DNA of 64,000 nt from positions 1 to 64,000 of the forward strand of contig SDZD01000005.1 in NCBI GenBank assembly GCA_004172935.1. The letters run 5' to 3'. The stretch comes from a bacterium. GTDB taxonomy: Bacteria > Armatimonadota > Abditibacteriia > Abditibacteriales > Abditibacteriaceae. The position numbers were made by a program, and so were the translations under genes. Of the stretch, positions 17,233 to 25,835 are shown one piece after another; position 1 is the stretch's first letter, and every line of letters starts with the position of its first letter. The notes under the pieces are model-generated. The model was not told the origin of the DNA. It saw only the letters and a program-made list of their open reading frames with translations, and did not search any database.

Positions 17233-17655
17233 ATGAAAAAATTCGCCTTGTTGGCGCTCACCCTGACAGGTTGTGGACTCGGAGTTAGCCTTTACACGCC
17301 CGTTGCACAGGCCAAACCTGCCACTCTCAAAATCAAGAGCATGGTAATGGCGCGTGGCTACAACGGCAATGCTGTTGGCGTCACTAAGGTCTTCAAGCCC
17401 ACCGACAAAAAAATTCATTGCGTTGTCGAACTCAACCGTATCGCGACCGTAACGGCCAAAGGTGCCTGGTACGCTGTCGATGCGGCGGGAATGCATAACT
17501 TCAAAATCGTTGAGGCTTCGTTGCCAAAGCAACTGGCGAGCCAACTCCACTTCAATGCTTCGCTTCCTCGCCCCTGGCCAACCGGAAAATACCGCGTCGA
17601 TGTCTATGTCAATGGCAAAATGATGCAGTCGATGCCTTACACCATCGCGAAATAA
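17233..17655 (+). CDS. Small secreted protein, unknown function
   Basis: 140 residues from the ATG at 17233 (MKKFALLALTL). A signal peptide ends around VAQA-KPA; a Cys at residue 14 is inside the hydrophobic core and not in a clear lipobox. The mature part is a single beta-rich domain ending W-P-T-GKYRVDVYVNGKMMQSMPYTI. That ending is common in extracytoplasmic proteins of unknown function where W-P-x-G-x-Y-x-V-x-V-Y-x-NG closes an immunoglobulin-like fold. It lies 18 bp after bioF and is followed by a terminator. Confidence 0.7.
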   Translation: MKKFALLALTLTGCGLGVSLYTPVAQAKPATLKIKSMVMARGYNGNAVGVTKVFKPTDKKIHCVVELNRIATVTAKGAWYAVDAAGMHNFKIVEASLPKQLASQLHFNASLPRPWPTGKYRVDVYVNGKMMQSMPYTIAK

Positions 17656-17668
17656 TCGAAAGCCAAGT

Positions 17669-17713
17669 AGCCCGGAAGAATGTCTTCGCAGTAGGCGCAT
17701 CTTCCGGGCTTTT
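17669..17713 (+). terminator. Intrinsic terminator
   Basis: An 11-bp stem (AGCCCGGAAGA at 17669-17679 with its complement at 17700-17710) is followed by TTTT. It ends the methyltransferase-dipeptidase-bioF-secreted protein run. Confidence 0.75.
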
Positions 17714-17785
17714 GCTTGTCTGCTTTCCACTGCCTGACTGCTTATAATTCCCTCAACTAGGTTGGCGCGCTAAAATCTTCGCGTT

Positions 17786-19717
17786 ATGCCGGTTTATCTC
17801 CCGACCTCCATCGTCGGAAATACGCGCAACCTCGTCACGCTGGGTCATTCCGGCGAAGTGATGGCGTGGTTCTATCCTCACAAAGACGCCTTCCAGCACA
17901 TCACGGCCTGTTTGCCGTGCGTTTACTTTGGTCACGGCCAGCAGGGGCAACTCCACTTCACCTTCGAATCGGCCTTCGAGCGCCAGCAAAATTATGTTGG
18001 CGACTCGAACGTTCTCCAGACCACGCTTAAAAGCGGCAATGTGGAAATCGAGTTTCAGGATGTCATGCCCGATAACTGGCCTTTGCTCGTGCGCCGCATC
18101 CGTGTTTCTAACATCGGTCACGATCATTGGAACGGTGGCATCTATCACCTCGGCGATTGGAAATTGGGTGGGCACCGTGAGGGCAACGGCGTCCGCTTCG
18201 ATAACAGCGACAGAACCCTCATCCAAAACCACCGCGAGTTCGCTCTCGCCGTTGGTGGCGATGCCCTCGATTCCCACCATCTCGGCAAAGCGGGCGCGAA
18301 CTGGAACAACAACGCTCGCTACGCCCTCGAACGCGGCGTGTTGGCCTCCAACGATCTCGAAATTGGCGATGTCAACTTCGCCGCCGGATTCTACGTCGAT
18401 TTAGCCCCCGGCCAGTCGGTCGAGCGCACTTTGTACTTCGCCCTTGGCCAAAGCGAAAGCGAGGCAAAAAATGTCCTCGGTGTTGGCAAAACGCGCGGTT
18501 TCGAGTGGTTCAAAAACGAGCGTATTCGCCTCGATAGCGAGTTCCTCGAACGCGGCTTGACTACTATTCAGCAAGGCGGAGCGCCTCTTGATGAAAAACT
18601 ATTGGCCGCTTTCAAGCGTTCGTTGTTGGCCCTGCCACTGCTGAATGGCGAAGAGGGCGCCGCCGTTGCTGCTCCTGAATTTGACCCCGAATTTATCTCT
18701 TGCGGCGGCTATGGCTACCATTGGCCGCGTGATGGAGGCGAGTACGTGTCGGGCCTGATTGATGCGGGCTACCCCGAATTTGCACAAGGCTTCTTTAATT
18801 GGTGTGCGCGCCATCAGGATATGCGTGGCCTGTGGCACCAACGCTACCACCTTAACGGCGAAAGCGCGCCCAACTGGTGCTTGCCGCCCGAAGCTCTGCA
18901 AGTCGATGAAGTTGGCGCCGTTGGCTGGGCCTTCGGCAAAACAGTCGGCGCCGTCAGCGATTTCAAAGTCACTCCCCAGCATCGCCGAATGCTCAAGAGC
19001 GCCAGCGATTACCTCGTGTCGCGTCTTGATGAGCAAACCGGAGTTCACCGCAACGCCTTCGATACCTGGGAAACCTTCATCGGCTCCTTCACTTATTCTA
19101 ACGCTGCTATCTACGCTCATTTAGTCACGGCTGGAAAGGTGTGCCGCAGCAAGGAGTACACCGCTGCCGCTGCGCGCGTTAAAGCTGGCGTTCTTGCCCA
19201 CTTCGTGCGCGAAACCAACGGCGTTCGCCATCTGGTGCGCGGTTTCAAGGGCGATGGCTCGCCCGACGAGGTCATCGACTCGGCCAACCTGGGCGCTATC
19301 GAACCGTTCGGCTTGCTCGATCTGAGCGTTGACGATGAACTCGATATTGCCCTTGGCACGCTGCAAATCATCACCGAGCGTCTGGAAGTCGATTGGCAAG
19401 GCTCACGCGCCATTCGCCGCTTCGAGGGCGATGAATACGTCGGTGGCGTGCCCGCTTGCGTCAACACGCTGTGGATGGCGCGTTGCTGCCTGCATGTCGC
19501 CACCGAACTGATACGTCGTGGACGCACCGACGAAGCAACAGTGCTTACCAACCGCGCCGAGGGCTTCTTGAAAGTGGTCCTTACCCGCGCCACCGCGACG
19601 GGACTTTTGCCCGAACTGATGCAGGGGCCGGACGGTCAAACCTTCTGGGCCGCGCCGCACGGTTGGGCGATGTCGAGCTTTGTTTCAGGTGTGCTGAAGT
19701 TGGCCAAACTGAAGTAA
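17786..19717 (+). CDS. Glycoside hydrolase family 15 (glucoamylase-like)
   Basis: 643 residues. It has the two-part architecture of prokaryotic GH15 enzymes: a beta-sandwich N-terminal domain (about 1-260) and an (alpha/alpha)6 barrel. Barrel landmarks include GYHWPRDGGEYVSGLIDAG, PPEALQVDEVGAVGWAFG, and DTWETFIGSFTYSNAAIYA, where a Trp-Glu pair carries the general acid region. The family removes glucose from alpha-glucans, although some members act on trehalose or dextran. No signal peptide is seen, so it probably acts on cytosolic glycogen or imported oligosaccharides. No glycogen gene is adjacent. Confidence 0.82.
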   Translation: MPVYLPTSIVGNTRNLVTLGHSGEVMAWFYPHKDAFQHITACLPCVYFGHGQQGQLHFTFESAFERQQNYVGDSNVLQTTLKSGNVEIEFQDVMPDNWPLLVRRIRVSNIGHDHWNGGIYHLGDWKLGGHREGNGVRFDNSDRTLIQNHREFALAVGGDALDSHHLGKAGANWNNNARYALERGVLASNDLEIGDVNFAAGFYVDLAPGQSVERTLYFALGQSESEAKNVLGVGKTRGFEWFKNERIRLDSEFLERGLTTIQQGGAPLDEKLLAAFKRSLLALPLLNGEEGAAVAAPEFDPEFISCGGYGYHWPRDGGEYVSGLIDAGYPEFAQGFFNWCARHQDMRGLWHQRYHLNGESAPNWCLPPEALQVDEVGAVGWAFGKTVGAVSDFKVTPQHRRMLKSASDYLVSRLDEQTGVHRNAFDTWETFIGSFTYSNAAIYAHLVTAGKVCRSKEYTAAAARVKAGVLAHFVRETNGVRHLVRGFKGDGSPDEVIDSANLGAIEPFGLLDLSVDDELDIALGTLQIITERLEVDWQGSRAIRRFEGDEYVGGVPACVNTLWMARCCLHVATELIRRGRTDEATVLTNRAEGFLKVVLTRATATGLLPELMQGPDGQTFWAAPHGWAMSSFVSGVLKLAKLK

Positions 19718-19738
19718 CCCAATTTGCACAGTGTTTGT

Positions 19739-19774
19739 CCTTTCCCCGACCGAAACAGTCGGGGAAAGGAGTTT
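19739..19774 (+). terminator. Hairpin after GH15 overlapping the next gene's ribosome-binding site
   Basis: A perfect 12-bp inverted repeat (19739-19750 with 19758-19769, loop CGAAACA) is followed by AGTTTTT, so it reads as an intrinsic terminator for the GH15 gene. Its 3' arm contains the AAAGGAG (19765-19771) that lies 12 bases before the ATG at 19784. Folding would therefore hide the ribosome-binding site in any read-through transcript. Confidence 0.65.
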
Positions 19775-19783
19775 TTAACTGCT

Positions 19784-20227
19784 ATGGATCTACCCTCGTT
19801 TCTGGAAATTTCGCCCGACTTGTGGACGAGTGGACAGCCAATCCCTTCCGACTGGCCGCTGCTGGCGCGCAACGGCGTTGAAGTAGTAATCAACTTGGCC
19901 GCCCCCAGTTCAAGCAACTTCGACGAGGATGAAATGGGCCGCGTTCTCGAAGCCGGAATGCAATTCGTGGCCGTCCCCGTCGTGTGGACTGCCCCCAAAT
20001 TAGAGGACTATACCATGTTCGCCGCAGTCCTGAATGCCTGTAAAGGTCGCCGCGTTCTAGTCCACTGTGCCCTCAATATGCGCGTCTCGTCCTTCGTGTT
20101 CCTTTATCGCATCCTCGAACTCGGCGAGTCCGAAGTCACCGCCCGCCGCGACCTCGAAAAGATTTGGTCGCCCGACGCCATCTGGACTGCCTTCATCAAT
20201 CAACTCCTGAACCAGTCTCGCTCCTAA
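19784..20227 (+). CDS. Protein tyrosine phosphatase family protein (Cx4R loop)
   Basis: 147 residues from the ATG at 19784, which follows AAAGGAG. The phosphatase loop is VHCALNMRVSSF with C95 and R100. This gives C-x4-R rather than the usual C-x5-R, as in a subset of bacterial PTP-like proteins with an HCA-x-N-x-R pattern. Upstream, TSGQP and GVEVVINLAAP match the N-terminal half of DSP-like folds. The substrate is unknown and catalysis is not certain because the loop is one residue short. It is preceded by a hairpin that covers its ribosome-binding site. Confidence 0.72.
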   Translation: MDLPSFLEISPDLWTSGQPIPSDWPLLARNGVEVVINLAAPSSSNFDEDEMGRVLEAGMQFVAVPVVWTAPKLEDYTMFAAVLNACKGRRVLVHCALNMRVSSFVFLYRILELGESEVTARRDLEKIWSPDAIWTAFINQLLNQSRS

Positions 20228-20243
20228 ACGTTGTAATGATATT

Positions 20244-20636
20244 GTGAGTGAACTTCTCTCCCGAAATTTTCAGCGAATTTTGGTGTTCATTGTCGTATTG
20301 TTTGTGGGCTATGTGTCCTACTACTATTTCACACGTCTCCCCTTCGATTCGGCTCAGTGGAAAGCATCGGGAAATTACGAAAATCTTTCTGTGCGAAATC
20401 GGATGTGTTCTGATTTGCTCCGTAATGACCGACTGATAGGACTTAACCATACCCAGGTTATTGTGCTCTTAGGCAAACCGGACCAATATCATTTGGACTA
20501 TTGGACGATGGGATATATGGTGGGCTATGACATGATTGACCCCGTGTATGTGGGGCTTACCGCCTTCTTTCATCCTCACTGGGCTGATACTGAAGCCATA
20601 GACATAAGACAAAAGTATGAAAATGGTCCTGCGTAG
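20244..20636 (+). CDS. Small membrane-anchored protein with SmpA/OmlA-like domain
   Basis: 130 residues from a GTG start. One N-terminal membrane helix (about 11-30) is followed by a short periplasmic domain. The segment RMCSDLLRNDRLIGLNHTQVIVLLGKPDQY has the form seen in SmpA/BamE-like folds (R-x-x-M-x-x-D-L, L-G-x-x-x-x-x-V-x-x-LLG-x-PD). No lipobox is present, so it is anchored by the helix and not by lipid. It overlaps the next coding frame only if the latter uses its far upstream ATG. The assignment to BamE function is not supported. Confidence 0.6.
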   Translation: MSELLSRNFQRILVFIVVLFVGYVSYYYFTRLPFDSAQWKASGNYENLSVRNRMCSDLLRNDRLIGLNHTQVIVLLGKPDQYHLDYWTMGYMVGYDMIDPVYVGLTAFFHPHWADTEAIDIRQKYENGPA

Positions 20637-20646
20637 GAAATTTTTT

Positions 20647-21687
20647 ATGTACTTTAAAACGTATAAAACGGTCTGGATTTTAGCTGCCTTTTTCTGTCAC
20701 GTAGCAGGGCAAAGCGTTTACGGGCAAGATTTTTCCACTTTCGGCTTGACCGAAAGTCCTGTAGCACTCAGCATGGAGACCAACAAGTTGTCCTATGTTG
20801 TAGGTGAACCCGTTATTGTCTCCTTGGCTCTCACGAATAAGGGAAACCAGCCTGTCAATGCCCGTTGGTTTCGTTTGCCACAAAGCTTAAATTTCCGAAT
20901 CCGCTCGGAAGATGGTCGTCGTATTTTCGCGCGCACTGAGACGCCTGAAGGGACTGTTACAATCGGCTTATCGACTTTATCCTCCAAAGAAACATTGACC
21001 ACCGATTTTGACATTGTTATCGGCGATATTATTAATGTCTCCGATCAGTTTCCGAGAACTGATGGCATCGTCTCCACCAACATTAAGGATGTTACACGCT
21101 ACCGATTAGCCCCCGGTCGATATACCATTGTGGCAGTTCAGGGTTATGCTCTTAATGGGATAAACACCACGGCCACGGCCACGGCTTCTTTTGAAGTTCA
21201 GGCTCCGAATGAAAGAGAAAAGGCAGCCCTTCAACTGTGGATGCAGCGCTACCTTAGACCAATCGACGATGTGGCCAAAAAACGCTATATCGGTGCTGAA
21301 TACGAAACATATAAGCAGGCTATCTTCGCCTGGTGGAATGAAGCCAAAGCTGATTTCCAGAAACTCAACAGGGAGTATCCAGAAACGCCTTACGCACCGT
21401 ACGCGCTCTACTACTCTGGACGCCTAGCTCAGACACAAGAAAATTGGGCTGAGGCAATCAGTTCTTATGAGCAAGTGCTGAAAGACTATCCGAAATTCGC
21501 TTTACAGGTAGATCTATTGTACTGCCTTGCCGATTGCTACATTCATGCAGGGCAAAAAATTAAAGCTCAGCAAAATTTGGACTTGCTTAAACAACGGTTT
21601 CCAAGCCATTTCGTTCTCCCGACTGTCGAGTATTTTCGCCCTACAGATCGCCTGGATGACCTCCAACAGCGTATCAAAGGTAATTGA
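20647..21687 (+). CDS. Secreted protein with beta-sandwich and TPR repeats
   Basis: 346 residues from the ATG at 20647, chosen because GTAGGAA lies 7 bases upstream; an ATG at 20617 is in frame. A signal peptide (MYFKTYKTVWILAAFFCHVAG ...) leads into an Ig-like segment (LSYVVGEPVIVSLALTNKGNQPV ... RYRLAPGRYTIVAVQGYAL). A C-terminal TPR-like helical region follows (APYALYYSGRLAQTQENWAEAISSYEQVLKDYP, then LLYCLADCYIHAGQ). TPRs of this kind resemble the YbgF/Tol-Pal type scaffold. Function unknown. The gene is more AT-rich than the GH15 gene upstream. Confidence 0.65.
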   Translation: MYFKTYKTVWILAAFFCHVAGQSVYGQDFSTFGLTESPVALSMETNKLSYVVGEPVIVSLALTNKGNQPVNARWFRLPQSLNFRIRSEDGRRIFARTETPEGTVTIGLSTLSSKETLTTDFDIVIGDIINVSDQFPRTDGIVSTNIKDVTRYRLAPGRYTIVAVQGYALNGINTTATATASFEVQAPNEREKAALQLWMQRYLRPIDDVAKKRYIGAEYETYKQAIFAWWNEAKADFQKLNREYPETPYAPYALYYSGRLAQTQENWAEAISSYEQVLKDYPKFALQVDLLYCLADCYIHAGQKIKAQQNLDLLKQRFPSHFVLPTVEYFRPTDRLDDLQQRIKGN

Positions 21688-21738
21688 ATTTGGTGATAGC
21701 AAAATATAATAATCTCGCCGCATAGGAACGGTGTTATA

Positions 21739-21990
21739 TTGGTGGGGTTTGGGCACTTCTTTGAGTGTGATTCCACGCTCTGTTGTGGCTCTACAGGGTG
21801 TGATACGATGAACTACATGTTTACGGAAGTCGTCGGATATGTTCGTTGCGGTAGGGCTGATGTGGTTCGTAACGGCAAGACCCTCAATGGCAAGCAGCGG
21901 TTGAAGTGCAAGTATTGTGGGCGTGCCTCACGCAAACCGCGTCAGGGGCCACGATACAGCGAAGATGTAAAAGAATCATCATTTGGGTAG
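21739..21990 (+). mobile_element. IS1-like transposase zinc-ribbon stub (decayed)
   Basis: An 83-codon frame whose core, CGRADVVRNGKTLNGKQR and LKCKYCGRASRKPRQGP, matches the N-terminal zinc ribbon of IS1-family (InsA-type) transposases. The first Cys of the expected CPxCG is replaced by Tyr-Val-Arg-Cys, breaking one metal-binding pair. The frame stops shortly after the ribbon, so the helix-turn-helix and DDE parts are missing. A plausible original start is the ATG at 21808. No terminal inverted repeats were located. It is best read as a dead remnant at the edge of the decay zone. Confidence 0.6.
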
Positions 21991-22203
21991 TGAGCGAGTG
22001 AGGTAGGGTGATCCCAGATAACTGAATACAAAATAGAGTGGAATTTGGTGGGCAGGGGAGGCGACGCTTTATGGCGCGGGAGAAGATCCATCGGATGGAC
22101 TAAGGTTATTCTACCCGAATCGCTTATTACCCAAGTTTGAGGTCGCCCGTTTTTCTATTCTCTCTTTTTATCTTTCACTTCGCTAAGTCGTGAATTGCAT
22201 GGA

Positions 22204-22694
22204 TGCCCATGCGGATTTTTATTAGGTGGCATGAAAACCGACGCCGGTGGCGCCTCCCCGTTTGCACCTGCACCGCCCCCCAGATAAGGCGCTACCTCGC
22301 AAAAATAAGCGGCCCGCTACTTGATCGAATCGACATTCACATCGAAGTCCCGCGCTTATCTTCGGACTAACTAATGAACAAACGGACGGGAGAAAGCAGC
22401 GCCACTATGCGCCGCCGAGTCATGCGCGCCAGAGAAAAGCAACTGGCACGCATGGGCACCTGCAACGGACACATGAAAGCCAGAGAACTGCGCGAACACT
22501 GCGACATGGATAGTTCCACCAAAGAATTACTCAAAGCCGCCATTGCCCAGTTCAATCTCAGCGGGCGCGGCTACGACCGAATACTCAAAGTCTCGCGAAC
22601 GATAGCTGATCTGGAAGGGGAAGAGAAGATCGAGATGCACCACGTCGCCGAAGCGATCAACTATCGCGTGTTCGATAGAAAGTTGTTCGGGTGA
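22204..22694 (+). pseudogene. Broken yifB/comM (Mg-chelatase-like AAA+ protein), C-terminal remnant
   Basis: Pieces of the YifB/ComM C-terminal half remain in order. CPCGF (from 22204) is in one frame. After a frameshift, [31 protein letters not shown] and, past a TAA at 22368-22370, LMNKRTGESSATMRRRV and LSGRGYDRILKVSRTIADLEG run to the TGA at 22692-22694. The last 106 codons (ATG 22374) are open, but the AAA+ module with Walker motifs is absent. Family members act as helicase-like ComM proteins in natural transformation. The loss of the 5' part, the shift and the nonsense codon make this a pseudogene. Confidence 0.85.
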
Positions 22695-23242
22695 GCGAAG
22701 TTAAAGAGAGGGACAAAGAAGAAGCTCTGAACGTTTTTGCGTGCTGATGTGGCCGCCACATCCTTAAAGAGGCAGGAAAATACCGTCGAGAGCCGAAAGA
22801 CCTGTCCACCATCTTGAACGAAGATGTACGGCCTTTAGCCTAGCGTCATCAGAATGAACGACTCCAAACTGCAACCCCTCATGGAACCCCCCGAAAGAAC
22901 TCGTCCTCCAATATATCGAGCATATTACCTGCGCGTTTGCAGGTGTCTCTCTTCATCAAACGCGCCTTCTGGATAATCTGGATTCGGATGAAGAAATGAC
23001 CGAGGCCCGAGCTAAAGATGTTGATGGGGATTGGCGCGAGGTATCTGACGGCATGGTGGACGCGTGGTTTCGCAACTGCGGACTCACCTAATCGGAAGTG
23101 CTTTAAAGTTTGATAGGAGAAAGCGCGTCTCTGAGTGCGGCATCAAAGCCTTTGGTTAGGATGGGGAAGCTAACTTCGCAGTAACGGGCGACCTCGCATT
23201 TTCTGGCGCGTCACTTCACACTCAATATCACCGCACTAGACA
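22695..23242. other. Decay zone between yifB remnant and the SbcD-like gene
   Basis: 548 bp without an intact gene. It contains a small inverted repeat (GATGTGG / CCACATC around 22745-22762) and the frameshifted frame at 22854-23091. No terminator or tRNA was recognised, and no intact frame longer than 60 codons beginning at a plausible start was found. Confidence 0.6.
22854..23091 (+). pseudogene. Frameshifted small gene (78 codons if one C is removed)
   Basis: The ATG at 22854 opens MNDSKLQPLMEPP in one frame, then meets a run of six C (22887-22892). Reading five C joins it to KELVLQYIEHITCAFAGVS and a continuous frame ending in WFRNCGLT and TAA at 23089. The joined product would be 78 residues. 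The I-x-x-AF-x-GV ... D-x-DW-x-E-V pattern recalls small uncharacterised DUF6714-like proteins, but the expected C-terminal Tyr-Leu-Pro-Ala segment is missing. The shift may be true decay or a homopolymer sequencing error. Confidence 0.5.
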
Positions 23243-24415
23243 ATGCCGCTCTCCTTCGTACATACCGCCGACTGGCATCTGGGCCACACCTTTTGGCGCA
23301 TTGGTCGCAACGCGACCCAATCGGCGCAGTGGCGCTTCGATGCCGTGCGGCGCATCTGGCAACTCGCCGCCGATGAAAAAGCCGCCTTTATTGTTGTCGC
23401 GGGCGATGTTTTCGATACCGATACCCCCTCCGAAAGCGTGCGTCGCCAAACCATCGAGCTGCTCGCCGACGCCCCCGCGCCCGTCTATCTCATCTCCGGT
23501 AACCACGACCCCGCCGCTGAGGGCAGCGTGTGGTTTCACCCTGACTTCTCCGACCAACTCAGGAAACTCCCCAACGTCCACCCCACGCTCGAAAGCACTC
23601 CCGTCGAAGCCGAGGGCGACTGCTTGCTGTTCCCTTGTCCCGTCACCCGTAAATATGCCCGCGCCGATGCTACCGAGTGGATACCGCGCGGGCAGCGCGG
23701 CGAACGCTTCCGTGTTGGTTTGGCTCATGGTGGTTGGCGAGGCTACTTCGGCGGCGATGAAGGCGACCTGAACTGTATCGCCAGCGATTGCGCCGGACGC
23801 GCGGGCCTCGACTATCTAGCGCTTGGCGACTACCACGGCTTCACACCCGCCGACCATGCCGCCGCCAAAGCCCGTTCGTTCTATGCCGGAACCCCCGAAC
23901 TCACCTCGCGCGATTCGGTGCGCGCCGGGCACGCGCTTCTCGTCTCGCTCGAAAACCCCGGCGATGCCCCACAGGTCACGCCTCATAAAGTTGGCAAAAT
24001 CGCCCTGCACGATGCCGGAGCGCGTCGCCTCATCAGCGGCGACGAACTTGATGCCCTGCGCGAAGAGCTTTCTAAAATCGAAGCTCCCGCCGAAACCATT
24101 CTCAAACTCAAACTCGAAGGACAGGTCACACCGCCACTGCAAAAAGCCGCTCAATCCCTCGCCGCTACACTGCGCGACGAATGGCTCGGCGCCGATGTCG
24201 ATCTCAGCCGCTTGCGCGTGTTGCCCTCCAAATCCGATTTCGAACCCCTGAAGCTCGAACCGCTCGAAGACGCCGTTCTCGACCTGCTACAAGCCCCTCT
24301 ACAAGCCTCCGAACTTTCCAATGGCAAAGATGCCTTCCGTCTCAGCGATTGGAGCGGCGACGATGCCGCCCGTGCCGAAGCCATGGCCCTCTACTTCCGT
24401 GTTTTGGGTGGTTAG
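23243..24415 (+). CDS. SbcD/Mre11-like metallophosphoesterase nuclease subunit
   Basis: 390 residues. Calcineurin-like motifs are in order: HTADWHLGH (D10, H12), GDVFDTDTPS, GNHDPAAE, and later LAHGG and LGDYHGF. The capping and C-terminal region extends to residue 390, as in SbcD/YhaO nucleases, which process DNA ends with a SbcC/Rad50-type ATPase. No sbcC homologue is adjacent, and the next gene is a convergent MFS carrier. A stand-alone or YhaO-type role is possible. Confidence 0.8.
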   Translation: MPLSFVHTADWHLGHTFWRIGRNATQSAQWRFDAVRRIWQLAADEKAAFIVVAGDVFDTDTPSESVRRQTIELLADAPAPVYLISGNHDPAAEGSVWFHPDFSDQLRKLPNVHPTLESTPVEAEGDCLLFPCPVTRKYARADATEWIPRGQRGERFRVGLAHGGWRGYFGGDEGDLNCIASDCAGRAGLDYLALGDYHGFTPADHAAAKARSFYAGTPELTSRDSVRAGHALLVSLENPGDAPQVTPHKVGKIALHDAGARRLISGDELDALREELSKIEAPAETILKLKLEGQVTPPLQKAAQSLAATLRDEWLGADVDLSRLRVLPSKSDFEPLKLEPLEDAVLDLLQAPLQASELSNGKDAFRLSDWSGDDAARAEAMALYFRVLGG

Positions 24416-24419
24416 GCGC

Positions 24420-25796
24420 TCAGCCTCGCGGCGCCGTCTCGCGAATTGGGCGTAGTGCCAGTGTGCCCATCAGGAACCAGCACAGTGCCAACAACATCAG
24501 CGCGCGATAGCCCATTCCTGCTGCTAGAGAGCGGTTCAAAAGCGCCGCGATTGGCCCCGCTACCAGTGGGGCAATCACCTGTGAAATCGTATCGGAAAGC
24601 CCCCATACGCCCATATATTTGGCGGGTTCGTGTGCGGGCAAGAGTCCTGTTGCCAGCGCCCAGTCAACAGCGGCGAAGGCTCCAAAACCGACACCGAAAA
24701 TAGCTGCCGCGATGTAGGCCAACACCAAATTATTCGCTAATGCGAAGCACAGGCCAGCGGCCATGCAAATGACGTTGGCACCATACAGTACTTTCTTGCG
24801 CCCAATGCGCTTCGATAGCGCGCCCGATGGTAACGTTCCCAACAGCCCTGCCACCGTCGAAATAATCAGGAAGTTCTGCACCACTCCCAGCGATGCCTCT
24901 GGGGCAAAACCCAGCGTGTCGCGAATGTAATACAGCAGGAAATTGGACACCGTGTAAATGCCCATCATGATGCCAAAGCGCGACACCACCAGCCAACGGA
25001 AATCGGGGTAGGGTTTCAGCGGCACTCGGAAAATATCCAGCACCCGTTCGCTCAGCGAAACCGAGGCGGCGCCGTTGTCTTTCAAAGGCCGCTCGCGCAC
25101 CAGCCACAGCGTTGCCAGCATCACTGCCAGCAACACGAAGCCAAACGTCGCCATCAGGTTGACGAAATTTCTCTGGCTTTGCACGGCGTTGAGCGCGACA
25201 ATTTCCGGTGAATTGATAGCGCTTGGGTTAATGCCATGTCCCAGCAAAATCACCGCGACCAGTGGCCCGCCGATACGCCCGATGATGCCTGCCACGCCAA
25301 TCCACGAACTGGCCGTACCATGATCTTCTGAGCGAATCAGGTCGTGCATCAGCGCGTTATACGGCCCAATCGCCACATTCAACGTCAACTGCAGCAGTCC
25401 ATACACCAATACAAGTGCCGCCAGAGTCCGGCTTTGCGACAGCACCAACAGCGGCGCCATCGCTAGCAAAGTACCCCACATCAGAAAAGGCCGTCGGCGC
25501 CCAAAGCGTGACCGTGACCCATCCGACAACGCGCCGAAAACAATTTGAGATACGCCCGCCACTGCTGCGCCCGAAGCTGTGAGGATGGTGAGCGCCGCAT
25601 CTTTGCCCGTGCTGCCAAACAGCGATTCTATGCGGGCGGGGAGGGCCAGAGTAAGTAGCGCCCCCCAGAAAAACGACAGCGCCAACCAGAACAGCGATAC
25701 CCCCAGATAATCGCGCACCGTCGCGGGCGGCAACAGTGCTGCGTCACCTTCCTGAGTAAGCGCTTGATTCGAAGGTGATGAGGATGTCTCGTTCAT
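24420..25796 (-). CDS. MFS transporter (GPH/sucrose carrier-like)
   Basis: 458 residues from the ATG at 25796 (a further in-frame start at 25814 adds 6). Twelve hydrophobic segments. The loop 2-3 signature GALSDGSRSRFGRRRPFLMWG is the G-x-x-SD-x-x-x-x-x-GRRRP form common in glycoside-pentoside-hexuronide and sucrose/H+ symporters. A second copy, GALSKRIGRKKVLYG, is in the C-terminal half. Substrate unknown, perhaps a sugar given the family. Ends 4 bp from the convergent nuclease gene. Confidence 0.78.
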   Translation of the reverse strand: MNETSSSPSNQALTQEGDAALLPPATVRDYLGVSLFWLALSFFWGALLTLALPARIESLFGSTGKDAALTILTASGAAVAGVSQIVFGALSDGSRSRFGRRRPFLMWGTLLAMAPLLVLSQSRTLAALVLVYGLLQLTLNVAIGPYNALMHDLIRSEDHGTASSWIGVAGIIGRIGGPLVAVILLGHGINPSAINSPEIVALNAVQSQRNFVNLMATFGFVLLAVMLATLWLVRERPLKDNGAASVSLSERVLDIFRVPLKPYPDFRWLVVSRFGIMMGIYTVSNFLLYYIRDTLGFAPEASLGVVQNFLIISTVAGLLGTLPSGALSKRIGRKKVLYGANVICMAAGLCFALANNLVLAYIAAAIFGVGFGAFAAVDWALATGLLPAHEPAKYMGVWGLSDTISQVIAPLVAGPIAALLNRSLAAGMGYRALMLLALCWFLMGTLALRPIRETAPRG

Positions 25797-25835
25797 AAAT
25801 ACGGCCAGCCCCACAGTCTATTCAGAGCGCTTCGC

